Shown here in pieces: positions 21,813 to 30,963 of a stretch of 64,000 nt of DNA. Within the stretch, counting starts at the first letter, position 1. Every line of letters starts with the position of its first letter. The stretch is from positions 1,397,788-1,461,787 of the forward strand of contig NZ_LMGU01000001.1 in NCBI RefSeq assembly GCF_001427525.1, in the 5' to 3' direction. Under the pieces are notes generated by a model, which had not been told where the DNA came from, ran no database searches, and was given only the letters and a program-made list of their open reading frames with translations. Both the position numbers and the translations under genes were made by a program. The stretch comes from Microbacterium sp. Root61 (lineage in GTDB: Bacteria > Actinomycetota > Actinomycetes > Actinomycetales > Microbacteriaceae).

Positions 21813-23099
21813 TCAGCGGCCGGTGCCGGCGTGCACGACGGCCTCGTCATCGCCGTCGAGCCCGTAGGCGGTGTGCACGACACGCGCGGCGGCCACCAGG
21901 TCATCGCCTCGGACGACGACGGAGATGCGGATCTCGGACGTCGAGATCATCTCGATGTTGACGCCCGCGATCGACAGCGCCTCGAACAGCGTCGCCGAGA
22001 CCCCCGAGTGGGTGCGCATTCCGGCACCGACGACCGACAGCTTGCCGATCTGGTCGTCGTGCACGAGGCTCTCGAACCCGACCTCGGCCTGCTCCCCCGC
22101 GAGGGCGCGGAGAGCGATGGCGGCCTCCGACTTGGGCAGAGTGAAGGAGATGTCGGTGCGTCCTGTCGCGGCGGCGGACACGTTCTGCACGATCATGTCG
22201 ACGTTCGCGCCGGACTTCGCGATGATCTTGAAGATCTCGGCGGCCTTACCGGGGACGTCGGGGACGCCGATGACCGTGATCTTCGCCTGGCTGAGGTCGG
22301 TGGCGACTCCGGCGACGATGGGCTCTTCCATGTGCTCTCCCTGATCCAGGTAGCGGGAACGCTGCTTCTCATTGAGGACGTAGGTGCCCTCGCTCGAACT
22401 GAAGGTGGACCGCGCGTGGATGAGCACGCCATGCCGGCGGGCGTATTCGACGGCGCGGATGTACAGGACCTTGGCCCCATTGGCGGCGAGCTCCAGCATC
22501 TCCTCACTGGAGACGCGGTCGAGCTTGCGGGCCTTCGGCACGACCCGGGGGTCGGCGGTGAAGATGCCGTCGACGTCGCTGTAGATCTCGCACACGTCGG
22601 CGTCCAGCGCCGCGGCGAGCGCGACGGCGGTGGTGTCCGAGCCGCCGCGACCGAGGGTCGTGATGTCGCGGGTGTCGCGGTTGAAGCCCTGGAAGCCGGC
22701 GACGATGACGATCGCGCCCTCGTCCAGCGCTTCGCGCAGCCGGATCGGGGTGACATCGACGATGCGTGCGGCGCCGTGCGTGGCATCCGTGATCATCCCG
22801 GCCTGGCTGCCCGTGAAGGAGCGCGCCTCGAAGCCCATCGAGTGGATGGCCATCGCCAGCAGCGCCATCGAGATGCGCTCTCCGCTGGACAGCAGCATGT
22901 CGAGCTCGCGCGGCGCGGGAATCGGCGCCACCTGGTTCGCCAGGTCGAGCAGCTCATCGGTCGTGTCGCCCATGGCGCTCACGGCCACGACGACCTCGTG
23001 GCCCGCGCGTCGGTTGTCGACGATGCGCTTGGCGACACGTTTGATGCTCTCCGCATCGGCGACGGATGAACCGCCGTATTTCTGCACGATCAGCGCCAC
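21813..23099 (-). CDS. lysC: Aspartate kinase
   Basis: Phosphorylates aspartate, the first step to lysine, threonine and methionine. The 428-aa protein starts [20 protein letters not shown]; the kinase domain includes [19 protein letters not shown] and [15 protein letters not shown]. The C-terminal third holds two ACT domains (around [18 protein letters not shown] and [20 protein letters not shown]) for lysine/threonine feedback. The GTG at 23099 has GGGGAG 7 nt upstream. An internal ATG at 22331 with its own strong ribosome site should give a separate 172-aa regulatory beta subunit, as in Corynebacterium glutamicum. Confidence 0.95.
   Translation of the reverse strand: MALIVQKYGGSSVADAESIKRVAKRIVDNRRAGHEVVVAVSAMGDTTDELLDLANQVAPIPAPRELDMLLSSGERISMALLAMAIHSMGFEARSFTGSQAGMITDATHGAARIVDVTPIRLREALDEGAIVIVAGFQGFNRDTRDITTLGRGGSDTTAVALAAALDADVCEIYSDVDGIFTADPRVVPKARKLDRVSSEEMLELAANGAKVLYIRAVEYARRHGVLIHARSTFSSSEGTYVLNEKQRSRYLDQGEHMEEPIVAGVATDLSQAKITVIGVPDVPGKAAEIFKIIAKSGANVDMIVQNVSAAATGRTDISFTLPKSEAAIALRALAGEQAEVGFESLVHDDQIGKLSVVGAGMRTHSGVSATLFEALSIAGVNIEMISTSEIRISVVVRGDDLVAAARVVHTAYGLDGDDEAVVHAGTGR
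22329..22342 (-). promoter_or_regulatory. Internal ribosome site and start of LysC beta subunit
   Basis: On the minus strand AGGGAGAG is followed by CAC and an in-frame ATG at 22331. Translation from there gives [17 protein letters not shown] onward, 172 aa containing both ACT domains. The C. glutamicum beta subunit begins at the equivalent MEE sequence. Confidence 0.75.
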
Positions 23100-23181
23100 T
23101 GTGGAACTCCCCGGGGGTGTGCCGCCGCCCGATGACACACGTCCGGCGGCGATGGGCGACGGATGCGGCGCCCAAGGTCCC

Positions 23182-23187
23182 ATCTTA
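23182..23187 (-). promoter_or_regulatory. Candidate -10 hexamer for lysC
   Basis: TAAGAT on the minus strand would start the lysC transcript near 23175, leaving a leader of about 75 nt. No -35 is obvious. Confidence 0.35.
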
Positions 23188-23226
23188 CGGAAAGTGCATG
23201 CCCCCCTCGTTATGCGTGACGCGCGC

Positions 23227-23232
23227 TACAGT
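23227..23232 (+). promoter_or_regulatory. -10 hexamer, leaderless membrane-protein gene
   Basis: TACAGT ends 6 nt before the ATG at 23239; no ribosome site is present. Confidence 0.5.
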
Positions 23233-23238
23233 GCTCGC

Positions 23239-23730
23239 ATGGACGCGGCGACGCAGGCATGGAGCGAGTTCAACGTCGCGATGCTCGGCGGGCTCGCCGC
23301 GCTCGTCGGTCTGCTGATCGTGGCGATGTCGGTGAACGTCAAGGACATACTCGACGCTCCGCATCTGCCCGCTCGCGCCGCGGCGGCGATCGCGACCCTC
23401 ACTCTCGCGCTGATCGTGTGCGCGCTGGGCCTCGTCCCCGCCCAGCCGCTCTGGCTCTACGGCGCGGAAGTCGCGATCGGCGCCGTCATCGCGGCCGTCT
23501 TCGCCTTCCATGCCGTGCGTGCCGTGTACCTCAACACGCTCGCGCCGCGCGGCACGCGCACCCCGAAGTCGGCGGCGATCATCGCTCCCGTCGCGGCCTA
23601 TGCCGCGGGGTCTGTGCTGCTGGTCATCGGCTCGACGGCCGGTCTGGCCTGGCTCGGCGCCGGCGCGATCCTCGCGGTGGTGTCGGGCGTGACGTTCGCG
23701 TGGGTCGTCCTGATCGAGATCCTGCGCTGA
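23239..23730 (+). CDS. Four-helix membrane protein of unknown function
   Basis: 163-aa protein with four to five hydrophobic segments: GGLAALVGLLIVAMSV, AAAIATLTLALIVCALGLV, AVIAAVFAFHAVR and a C-terminal pair ending FAWVVLIEILR. No soluble domain or catalytic motif is visible. The start codon follows the leaderless rule. It is divergent from lysC and converges on the EamA gene with 6 bp between stops. I do not recognise a named family. Confidence 0.7.
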   Translation: MDAATQAWSEFNVAMLGGLAALVGLLIVAMSVNVKDILDAPHLPARAAAAIATLTLALIVCALGLVPAQPLWLYGAEVAIGAVIAAVFAFHAVRAVYLNTLAPRGTRTPKSAAIIAPVAAYAAGSVLLVIGSTAGLAWLGAGAILAVVSGVTFAWVVLIEILR

Positions 23731-23736
23731 ACCGGG

Positions 23737-24678
23737 TCAGCCGGGTGGGATCGGCGGCAGATCGCCTCCGATGACAGCCTGCTTGCGCGGCCGGAACGTG
23801 CCTCCGGTGGCGGCCAGCCAGCAGCCCAGGATGACGAGCGGGAAGCCGATGATGAGGCCGAGGGTGATCTGCTCCCCCAGGATCACCACGCCGAGCAGGA
23901 TCGCGACGACCGGGTTGACGTACGTGAACAGCGGGGCGCGCACGGGGCCGACGCGGGCGATGAGCGCGAAGAAGACCATGAAGGCGACGGCTGTGCACAG
24001 CACCGCGAGCGCGACGAGTGCCGCCGTGCTCTCCATCGTCGGCACCTCGTGCTGGGTGAACAGGGCGATGGGCAGGTAGAACAGTCCGACCGCGGCCAGC
24101 GAGATCGTGATCGTACCGAGCGCCGGAATGCCCTTCAGCTTGTGCGCGACGATGAATGGCGCGGTTGCGTAGCAGACAGCGACCAGCAGCACCTCGCCGA
24201 GTGCGAGCAGACCGGCGGTGCCGCCGACCGCGAGTCCGGGCCCGGCGACGATCACCGCGACGCCGGCGAAGCCGAGCGCGAGACCGATCATGCGGGAGGG
24301 CCGCAGGACGGCGCGATCACCGCCGAGCACAGCGATCACCGCCGCGAACAGCGGGACGGTCGCGACCAGGAGTCCGGTGAGGCCCGAGGGCAGCGTCTGC
24401 TCGGCGTGCCCCAGCAGCAGGAACGGCCCGGCCATCTCGATCGCACCGAATGCGAGCACCCACCCGATCTTGCCGAACGCGGGGCGCAGTGCCTTCTGGC
24501 GCAGGGCGAACGGGAGCAGCAGGAGCGCCGCGATGAGCGTGCGACCCGCGACGACGGATGCCGGTGTGTACGAGTCGACGGCCTGCTTGATGAACAGATA
24601 CGGCATGCCCCACAGGAGGGCCATCGCCGCGAAGAGGATCCAGGCGCGGGTGTCGAAGCGCGCGACGGCGGCGCTCAT
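23737..24678 (-). CDS. EamA-family (DMT) exporter
   Basis: 313-aa drug/metabolite transporter with ten predicted helices in two EamA repeats. The N-terminal repeat contains AMALLWGMPYLFIKQAVD, and the second begins about residue 160 and includes FTYVNPVVAILLGVVILGE, the strongest family signature. Substrates are typically amino acids or metabolites; none is indicated. It begins 13 nt after the recR stop on the same strand, so it may be read through from dnaX-recR. Confidence 0.88.
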   Translation of the reverse strand: MSAAVARFDTRAWILFAAMALLWGMPYLFIKQAVDSYTPASVVAGRTLIAALLLLPFALRQKALRPAFGKIGWVLAFGAIEMAGPFLLLGHAEQTLPSGLTGLLVATVPLFAAVIAVLGGDRAVLRPSRMIGLALGFAGVAVIVAGPGLAVGGTAGLLALGEVLLVAVCYATAPFIVAHKLKGIPALGTITISLAAVGLFYLPIALFTQHEVPTMESTAALVALAVLCTAVAFMVFFALIARVGPVRAPLFTYVNPVVAILLGVVILGEQITLGLIIGFPLVILGCWLAATGGTFRPRKQAVIGGDLPPIPPG

Positions 24679-24691
24679 CGGACCGCGTTCA

Positions 24692-25285
24692 TCAGACGGC
24701 CCGGCGCCCTTCGAACGCGCGCCCGAGGGTGACTTCGTCGGCGTACTCCAGGTCGCCGCCGACCGGCAGGCCGGACGCCAGGCGCGTCACCGAGATGTCG
24801 AGGGTGTGCAGCAGCCGGCTGAGGTAGGTCGCGGTCGCCTCGCCCTCGAGGTTCGGGTTGGTCGCCAGGATCACCTCCTGCACGGTGCCGTCGGCCAGGC
24901 GCTGCATGAGCTGGCGGATGCGCAGGTCGTCGGGGCCGATGCCCGCGATCGGGCTGATGGCCCCGCCGAGCACGTGGTAGAGCCCGCGGAACTCCCGCGT
25001 GCGCTCGATGGCGGCGACATCCTTCGCGTCCTCGACCACGCAGATGAACGTCGCGTTGCGGCGCGGGTCGCGGCAGATCGTGCAGCGCTCCTGTTCGGAG
25101 ACGTTGCCGCACACCTCGCAGAAGCGCACCTTCTCGCGCACCTCGGCCAGCAGTTCGGCCAGGCGCGACACGTCGAACGACGGTGTCTGCAGGATGTGGA
25201 AGGTGATGCGCTGCGCCGACTTCGGGCCGATGCCGGGCAGGCGACCGAACTCGTCGATCAGCTCTTGGACGATTCCGTCATACAT
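24692..25285 (-). CDS. recR: Recombination mediator RecR
   Basis: 197-aa protein of the RecFOR pathway that helps load RecA at gaps. A helix-hairpin-helix ([17 protein letters not shown]) is followed by a four-Cys zinc finger ([16 protein letters not shown]) and a Toprim domain with [14 protein letters not shown] and [19 protein letters not shown]. The ATG at 25285 lies 2 nt after the dnaX stop, indicating tight coupling. The ybaB/ebfC gene often found between dnaX and recR is absent here. Confidence 0.96.
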   Translation of the reverse strand: MYDGIVQELIDEFGRLPGIGPKSAQRITFHILQTPSFDVSRLAELLAEVREKVRFCEVCGNVSEQERCTICRDPRRNATFICVVEDAKDVAAIERTREFRGLYHVLGGAISPIAGIGPDDLRIRQLMQRLADGTVQEVILATNPNLEGEATATYLSRLLHTLDISVTRLASGLPVGGDLEYADEVTLGRAFEGRRAV

Positions 25286-25287
25286 GG

Positions 25288-27468
25288 CTAGTTGAACCTC
25301 GTCGGCGGCGCGTAGGGCTCTTCACGCACGAAGGTCGCGTCCAGGACCTGCCGCACGACGGCTTCGCCGTAGCGCTGGATGCCGCCGGCCGACGGCGGAA
25401 GCCGCGGCGCGACGACGGGTGGGATCGGCACGTCGACGGCGGGGGCGGCGGTGTCGTCTTCGGGCTCCTCGTCGTCGGTCACGTGAGACGGCTCGATCTC
25501 GGCGGCCGGGAGCACGTCGCCCGCGCGGGCGGGGGCCAGCGTCGCCGTGCGCGAGTGGGAGGCAGCGGATGCCGCTTCTTCCGGTTCGTCGTCGACGGCG
25601 AACTGCGCGATCGGGGAGGACGCGTCATCCGTCGGGATCGGAGCGACGGCCCAGTCGGTCACGGGCGCGGCGGATGCCCGCGCGACGGGTGCCGACGTCG
25701 AGCGCTCCGGCGCGCGCGGCGGCGCGGCGGGCGGAGTGCGGGGTGCCGGCGGACGGGCGCTCGGGGCGGAACCGGCCGGGGCGTCGAACCCGGACGGACC
25801 CGGGTCGTACGGCTCGGACGGCGGGACGTCGGGGCCGTCTGGTCCTTCGCCGGCGTCGAGCTTGGCGAGGTACTTCACCCTGACGCCGACGACACCGAGG
25901 ATCGCCTGGCGGAGGTCTTCGCTGGGGCCGGCGCCGCGCGTCAGCTGCTTGAAGCGGGTCAGGTCGCCCTGGTTCGGGAACGCGAGCGACAGCACGTCGT
26001 CCGCGAACGTGATGACGCGTGCATTCGCGGCCACGAGCCAGGACGTGCGGCTGATGCCCTCGAGCTTCGTGAGGATCTCGGGCCACGCCTCGCGCAGGCG
26101 CTGCACCGTCACCGGACCGGACGGGACCGGCGGCGCGACGACGACGGGGGCTGCCGGAGCCGGAGCAGGAGCAGGAGGCGCTTCGTCTCGCTGCGCTCGC
26201 TCAGCGGCGGGAGCAGCGGCAGGCTGCGCGACGACCGGAGCCGCAGGCGGCTGCACCGGAGCCGCGGCGGGTGCCACGGGGGCAGCGGCCGGGGCGGCCG
26301 CAGGGGCGGAGGACGCGGCGACGGGCGTCGCGGCGACGCCGGGGGCGGCCGTGTCGCGTGCCAGGACGCGGGCGACCATGAGCTCGAGCTGCAGGCGGGG
26401 CGAGGTCGCGCCGGTCATCTCGTCCAGCGTGCCGATCACGAGGTCGGCCGTGCGCGAGAGGCGCTCGGAGCCGAACGCCGCGGCCTGGGCGTTCATGCGC
26501 TCGAGCTCTTCGGCGGGCACTCCGCGCAGCACCGCGGCGGCGCCGCGTCCGGTCGCCGCGATGACGATGAGGTCGCGCAGGCGCTCGAGGAGGTCGTCGA
26601 CGAACCGCCGTGGATCCTGGCCGGTCTGCACGACACGGTCGACGGCGGCGAAGGCGGCCGCGGCATCCGACGCTGCGAACGCGTCGACGGCCTCATCCAG
26701 CAGGGCGCCGTGCGTGTACCCGAGCAGCGAAACCGTGCGCTCGTAGCGCACCAGGACGGTGTCGGAGCCTTCGCCCACGTCGGAGCCGGCGATCAGCTGA
26801 TCCAGCAGCGACAGGGTGTCACGCGGTGACCCACCTCCGGCGCGGACCACGAGCGGCAGCACGCCGGGCTCGACGCGGACCCCCTCGACCTCGCACAGCG
26901 ACTCGACGTACTCCAGCATCGCGGCCGGCGGGACGAGTCGGAACGGGTAGTGGTGCGTCCGCGAGCGGATCGTGCCGATGACCTTCTCGGGCTCCGTCGT
27001 CGCGAAGATGAACTTGACGTGCTCGGGCGGCTCTTCGACGAGCTTCAGGAGCGCGTTGAAGCCCCCCGAGGTCACCATGTGCGCCTCATCGATGATGAAG
27101 ATCTTGTAGCGGTCACGTGCGGGAGCGAAGATCGCCCGCTCGCGCAGGTCTCGGGCGTCATCGACACCACCGTGGCTGGCCGCGTCGATCTCCACGACAT
27201 CGAGTGAACCGCCGCCGCCGCGACTGAGCTCGATGCAGCTGTCGCACACGCCGCACGGGGTGTCGGTCGGCCCCTGGGCACAGTTCAGACAGCGCGCCAG
27301 GATGCGCGCCGACGTCGTCTTGCCGCAGCCGCGGGGTCCCGAGAACAGGTAGGCATGGCCGACCCGATCACCGCGCAGCGCCGTCATGAGCGGCTCGGTG
27401 ACCTGGGACTGGCCGATCATCTCGCCGAACGTCTCGGGACGGTAGCGGCGGTAGAGGGCGATGGTCAC
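25288..27468 (-). CDS. dnaX: DNA polymerase III gamma/tau subunit
   Basis: 726-aa clamp-loader ATPase that opens the beta sliding clamp. It starts [18 protein letters not shown]; Walker A is [20 protein letters not shown], the zinc finger [19 protein letters not shown] follows, then Walker B FIIDEAHM. Sensor and lid domains extend to about residue 370. The rest is a long Ala/Pro-rich linker with a folded patch around [20 protein letters not shown], and a low-complexity C terminus. The GTG at 27468 sits 6 nt after TAGGCT, so the mRNA is probably leaderless. No slippery frameshift heptamer was noted. Confidence 0.96.
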   Translation of the reverse strand: MTIALYRRYRPETFGEMIGQSQVTEPLMTALRGDRVGHAYLFSGPRGCGKTTSARILARCLNCAQGPTDTPCGVCDSCIELSRGGGGSLDVVEIDAASHGGVDDARDLRERAIFAPARDRYKIFIIDEAHMVTSGGFNALLKLVEEPPEHVKFIFATTEPEKVIGTIRSRTHHYPFRLVPPAAMLEYVESLCEVEGVRVEPGVLPLVVRAGGGSPRDTLSLLDQLIAGSDVGEGSDTVLVRYERTVSLLGYTHGALLDEAVDAFAASDAAAAFAAVDRVVQTGQDPRRFVDDLLERLRDLIVIAATGRGAAAVLRGVPAEELERMNAQAAAFGSERLSRTADLVIGTLDEMTGATSPRLQLELMVARVLARDTAAPGVAATPVAASSAPAAAPAAAPVAPAAAPVQPPAAPVVAQPAAAPAAERAQRDEAPPAPAPAPAAPVVVAPPVPSGPVTVQRLREAWPEILTKLEGISRTSWLVAANARVITFADDVLSLAFPNQGDLTRFKQLTRGAGPSEDLRQAILGVVGVRVKYLAKLDAGEGPDGPDVPPSEPYDPGPSGFDAPAGSAPSARPPAPRTPPAAPPRAPERSTSAPVARASAAPVTDWAVAPIPTDDASSPIAQFAVDDEPEEAASAASHSRTATLAPARAGDVLPAAEIEPSHVTDDEEPEDDTAAPAVDVPIPPVVAPRLPPSAGGIQRYGEAVVRQVLDATFVREEPYAPPTRFN

Positions 27469-27474
27469 GTGCCC

Positions 27475-27480
27475 AGCCTA
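27475..27480 (-). promoter_or_regulatory. -10 hexamer, leaderless dnaX
   Basis: TAGGCT on the minus strand ends 6 nt before the dnaX GTG. Confidence 0.5.
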
Positions 27481-27529
27481 TGCTGTGGTCGCGACATCCC
27501 GCCGGGCGCGCACGCCCCCGCCGCCGTCC

Positions 27530-30055
27530 TCACGCGTCGAGACCGGCGCGCGCGGGATCGCCCTCCGGGTCGACCTCGGAACCGATGATCGGGATGGTGG
27601 TCGTGACCGTGGGGACGGATGCCGACAGCAGCGTGCCGTCCTCCCGCCGGACGTCGGCGAACTGGCGCAGCGAGGGCTTGCCCGCGATCACCGGTCCCTG
27701 TCCCTCGAGCGGGGCGACGACCTCGGTCCCGCCTTCGACCGTGTAGGGCACGCCCCGCACGGTGAATGACACGGGCTCCCCGGCATCCGCTCGCACGCTC
27801 AGCGCGTCCCGCGTGACGGTGACCGTCAGACGCGTGCCGTGCCAGTGCAGCACGTACGAGAGTTCCGGCCAGTCCGCGGGCAGGCGCGGGTCGAACGACA
27901 GGTCGCCGAAGTGGTCGCGCATGCCGCCGAAGCCGGCGACGAGCGAAGTCCAGATGCCGCCCGCGGATGCCACGTGCACGCCGTCCGCCGCGTTGTTGTG
28001 CAGGTCGGCGAGGTCGACGAACAGCGACTCCTCGAAGTACTCGCGGGCCAGATCCTGGTAGCCCACCTCGGCCGCGAGGATCGACTGCACGACCGCGGAC
28101 AGGGTCGAGTCCCCCGTGGTCAGCGGGTCGTAGTACTCGAAGTCGGCCAGCTTCTCGCCGTCGGTGAAGTGGTTGCCCTGCAGGAACAGCGCGAGCACCA
28201 CGTCGGCCTGCTTGAGCACCTGGTACCGGTAGATCACGAGGGGGTGGAAGTGCAGCAGCAGCGGCCGCTGGTCGGCGGGCGTGTGCTCGAGGTCCCACAC
28301 CTCCTTCTCGAGGAAGACGTGATCCTGCGGGTGGATGCCGAGGGCCGGGCTGAACGGGATGTTCATGGCCTCCGCGGCGCGCTCCCAGCCCTCCTCCTCG
28401 GAGGGATCCAGACCGAGTCGGTCGACCATGTGGCGGTAGGCCTCGGGGTCGTCCACCGCCATCTCGCGGACGGTGCGCGCCGCGAACCGGAGGTTGAAGC
28501 GCGCCATCACGTTCGTGAAGAGGTTGTCGTTGACGACCGTCGTGTACTCGTCGGGGCCGGTGACGCCGTGGATGTGGAACGAGTCCTCGCCGTCGCTCTC
28601 GCGCCAGAAGCCGAGGGTGGCCCACAGACGGGCGGTCTCCACCGCGATGTCGACGCCTTCTCGGTGGAGGAACTCGGTGTCGCCCGTGGCCCGCACATAC
28701 TTGGCCAGCGCGAAGCTGACGTCGGCGTTGATGTGGTACTGCGCAGTGCCGGCCGCGTAGTAGGCCGAGGCCTCTTCGCCGTTGATCGTGCGCCACGGGA
28801 ACAGGGCGCCCGCCTCGTTGAGCTGGTGCGCGCGCTTGCGGGCGGCGGGAAGCATGAGGTACCGCATCCGCAGGGCGTTGCGCGCCCACAGGGGGGTCGT
28901 GTAGGCCAGGAACGGCAACACGTAGATCTCGGTGTCCCAGAAGTAGTGGCCGCTGTAGCCCGAGCCCGACACGCCCTTGGCCGGGACGCCCAGACCGTCG
29001 GCACGGGCCGCCGCCTGCGCGAGCTGGAAGAGGCACCAGCGGGTGGCCTGCTGCAGGTCGTCGTGGCCGCCGATGCGGACGTCCGAGCGCGACCAGAATC
29101 CGTCGAGCCACTCGCGCTGACGGGCGAACTGGCGCTCGATGCCCTCGGTGCGCACGCGATCCAGGGTGCGGCGGCAGCGGTCGACGAGTTCGCGCGCGGG
29201 CACGCCGCGGGACGTGTGGTAGCTGACCAACTTGGTGACGCGGATCGGAACACCGGCCTTGGCCTGCACGCGGAACACGTTCTTGGCGATGTCGGATTCG
29301 ATGAGCGTGCGTGCCGAGCACTCGTTCTCGGTCTCGACGAGGTGGTCGGCGACGACGGCGAGCGTCATGTCCGACTCGGTCGCGCGATAGCTGAGCGCCG
29401 AGCGCAGTCCGTCCTGCCAGAACTCCTGCGGCTGCAGGACGCGCTCGTGGATGCGCTCCGCCTTGCGCGGGTCGAAACCGGCCTTCTTCGGCGCGTTCGG
29501 CGTGCCGCCGTAGACGTCCTCACCGTCCTGGCGATTGACGATCTGGCAGTTGACGGTCACCGGGGCGTCCGCGTTGAGCACGGTCACCTCGACGGACATG
29601 ATCGCGAGGTGCTTCTCCTCGAACGACACCATGCGCTCGAAGTCGATCCGCACGAGCTTGCCCGACGGGGTGTTCCACAGGATGTGGCGTCGCAGAACCC
29701 CGTCGCGCATGTCGAGCGTGCGCTCGTACTCGCGGACGTCGGCCACATCCAGCGACAGGGGCTCGTCGTCGACGTAGACCCGCATGACCTTGGCGTCGGG
29801 GGCGTTGATGATCGTCTGCCCGACCTCGGCGAAGCCGTAGGCCTGTTCGGCGTGACGGATCGGGAACGTCTCGTGGAACCCGTTGATGAAGGTGCCGTCC
29901 TCGTGGGAGTGGCGTCCTTCCGGGTGATTGCCCCGCAGACCGAGGTAGCCGTTGCCGACGGAGAAGAGTGTCTCGGTGACCCCGGCATCCTCCAGCGCGT
30001 AGTGGTTTTCGACAAGTCGCCAGGGGTCGACGGGGAAGCGGTCGCGATCGATCAT
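27530..30055 (-). CDS. GH65 disaccharide phosphorylase/hydrolase
   Basis: 841-aa protein of glycoside hydrolase family 65. These enzymes split maltose, trehalose, kojibiose or nigerose, most by phosphorolysis to beta-glucose 1-phosphate plus glucose. An N-terminal beta-sandwich (FSVGNGYLGLRGNHPEG) is followed by an (alpha/alpha)6 barrel with SGYSGHYFWDTEIYVLPF and the catalytic acid Glu in GVTGPDEYT. The phosphate-site region near the barrel end is present, and a C-terminal beta domain closes the protein. It follows the beta-phosphoglucomutase-like gene by 58 nt, and AGAAGG lies 6 nt before the ATG. That pairing supports a phosphorylase; the disaccharide is not certain. Confidence 0.9.
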   Translation of the reverse strand: MIDRDRFPVDPWRLVENHYALEDAGVTETLFSVGNGYLGLRGNHPEGRHSHEDGTFINGFHETFPIRHAEQAYGFAEVGQTIINAPDAKVMRVYVDDEPLSLDVADVREYERTLDMRDGVLRRHILWNTPSGKLVRIDFERMVSFEEKHLAIMSVEVTVLNADAPVTVNCQIVNRQDGEDVYGGTPNAPKKAGFDPRKAERIHERVLQPQEFWQDGLRSALSYRATESDMTLAVVADHLVETENECSARTLIESDIAKNVFRVQAKAGVPIRVTKLVSYHTSRGVPARELVDRCRRTLDRVRTEGIERQFARQREWLDGFWSRSDVRIGGHDDLQQATRWCLFQLAQAAARADGLGVPAKGVSGSGYSGHYFWDTEIYVLPFLAYTTPLWARNALRMRYLMLPAARKRAHQLNEAGALFPWRTINGEEASAYYAAGTAQYHINADVSFALAKYVRATGDTEFLHREGVDIAVETARLWATLGFWRESDGEDSFHIHGVTGPDEYTTVVNDNLFTNVMARFNLRFAARTVREMAVDDPEAYRHMVDRLGLDPSEEEGWERAAEAMNIPFSPALGIHPQDHVFLEKEVWDLEHTPADQRPLLLHFHPLVIYRYQVLKQADVVLALFLQGNHFTDGEKLADFEYYDPLTTGDSTLSAVVQSILAAEVGYQDLAREYFEESLFVDLADLHNNAADGVHVASAGGIWTSLVAGFGGMRDHFGDLSFDPRLPADWPELSYVLHWHGTRLTVTVTRDALSVRADAGEPVSFTVRGVPYTVEGGTEVVAPLEGQGPVIAGKPSLRQFADVRREDGTLLSASVPTVTTTIPIIGSEVDPEGDPARAGLDA

Positions 30056-30113
30056 GCGGTGCCTTCTGTTGATCTCGGTATCGAGGTACTGGGGGTGGAG
30101 GGGTAGTTCGCGC

Positions 30114-30845
30114 TCAGCGCACGAGGGCGTCGAGGTCGTCGACCACGACGTGTGCGCCGGCCTCGCGGAGAGCGGATGCGCCGACCCCGCGGTCGACGCC
30201 GACCACGAGTGCGAAGCCGCCCGCGGCCGCGGAGGCGACGCCGCTGATGGCGTCTTCGACGGCGGCGGACCGCGCCGGGTCCACGCCCATCATGCGGGCG
30301 GCCTCGACGAAGACGTCCGGAGCAGGCTTGGAGGCCAGGTTGTCGCGCTCGGCGATCACCCCGTCCATCACGACCGGGAATCGATCGCGGATGCCCGCCG
30401 CAACCAGCACTTCTTCGGCGTTCTTCGAGCTGGACACCACCGCGATCGGCGTTCCCGCCGCCTGCAGTGCGTCCAGCAGCCGAATCGAGCCCGGGAACGC
30501 GGTGACGCCGTCCTCGCGCAGGACGCGCGCGAAGACCTCGTTCTTGCGGTTGCCGATGCCGCAGACCGAATCGACACTCGGGTCATCGCTCGGGTCGCCC
30601 CACTTGACCTCGACGTCGCGGCTGCGCAGCAGGCTGGCGACGCCGTCGTAGCGCTTCTTGCCGTCGAGGTAGTCGAAGTAGTCCTGGTCGGAGTACGCCG
30701 GAGCGATGTCCCACGCCGCGAACAGCTCTTCGAACATCGACCGCCAGGCGTGCATGTGTACCTCGGCGGTCGGCGTGAGCACGCCGTCGAGATCGAACAG
30801 CACGGCGTCGTACGCGGTGAGATCGGGCAGAGTTTCGGCGGTCAC
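30114..30845 (-). CDS. Beta-phosphoglucomutase-like HAD enzyme
   Basis: 243-aa HAD-I enzyme with nucleophile motif AVLFDLDGVLTPTAE, a helical cap starting MHAWRSMFEELF, motif II IAVVSSSKNAEEV, the motif III Lys in SKPAPDVFVEAA and motif IV AVEDAISGVASAAAGG. The order and cap match the beta-phosphoglucomutase-family group that converts beta-glucose 1-phosphate to glucose 6-phosphate. The GTG at 30845 has GGGAGG 4 nt upstream, and a TACGCT (30906-30911, minus strand) could be its -10. It precedes the GH65 gene, whose product would supply its substrate. A phosphatase role is the alternative. Confidence 0.85.
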   Translation of the reverse strand: MTAETLPDLTAYDAVLFDLDGVLTPTAEVHMHAWRSMFEELFAAWDIAPAYSDQDYFDYLDGKKRYDGVASLLRSRDVEVKWGDPSDDPSVDSVCGIGNRKNEVFARVLREDGVTAFPGSIRLLDALQAAGTPIAVVSSSKNAEEVLVAAGIRDRFPVVMDGVIAERDNLASKPAPDVFVEAARMMGVDPARSAAVEDAISGVASAAAGGFALVVGVDRGVGASALREAGAHVVVDDLDALVR

Positions 30846-30963
30846 AGGACCTCCCGGCAGAGAGCGGATGAAGGGCGAAACGGCTCACCTTCGTGCCGTC
30901 CTGCAAGCGTAGTCGCGGGACCTCCCCTCGGGAACCGAAGCGGGCGCAGTCGGGACCCGATTG

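Noticed and set aside
18612-23069. 1485-codon open frame on the plus strand
   Set aside because: It runs antisense to the permease, binding-protein and lysC genes, is rich in Arg, Asp, His and Glu with no domain, and has no ribosome site. It is a high-GC shadow.
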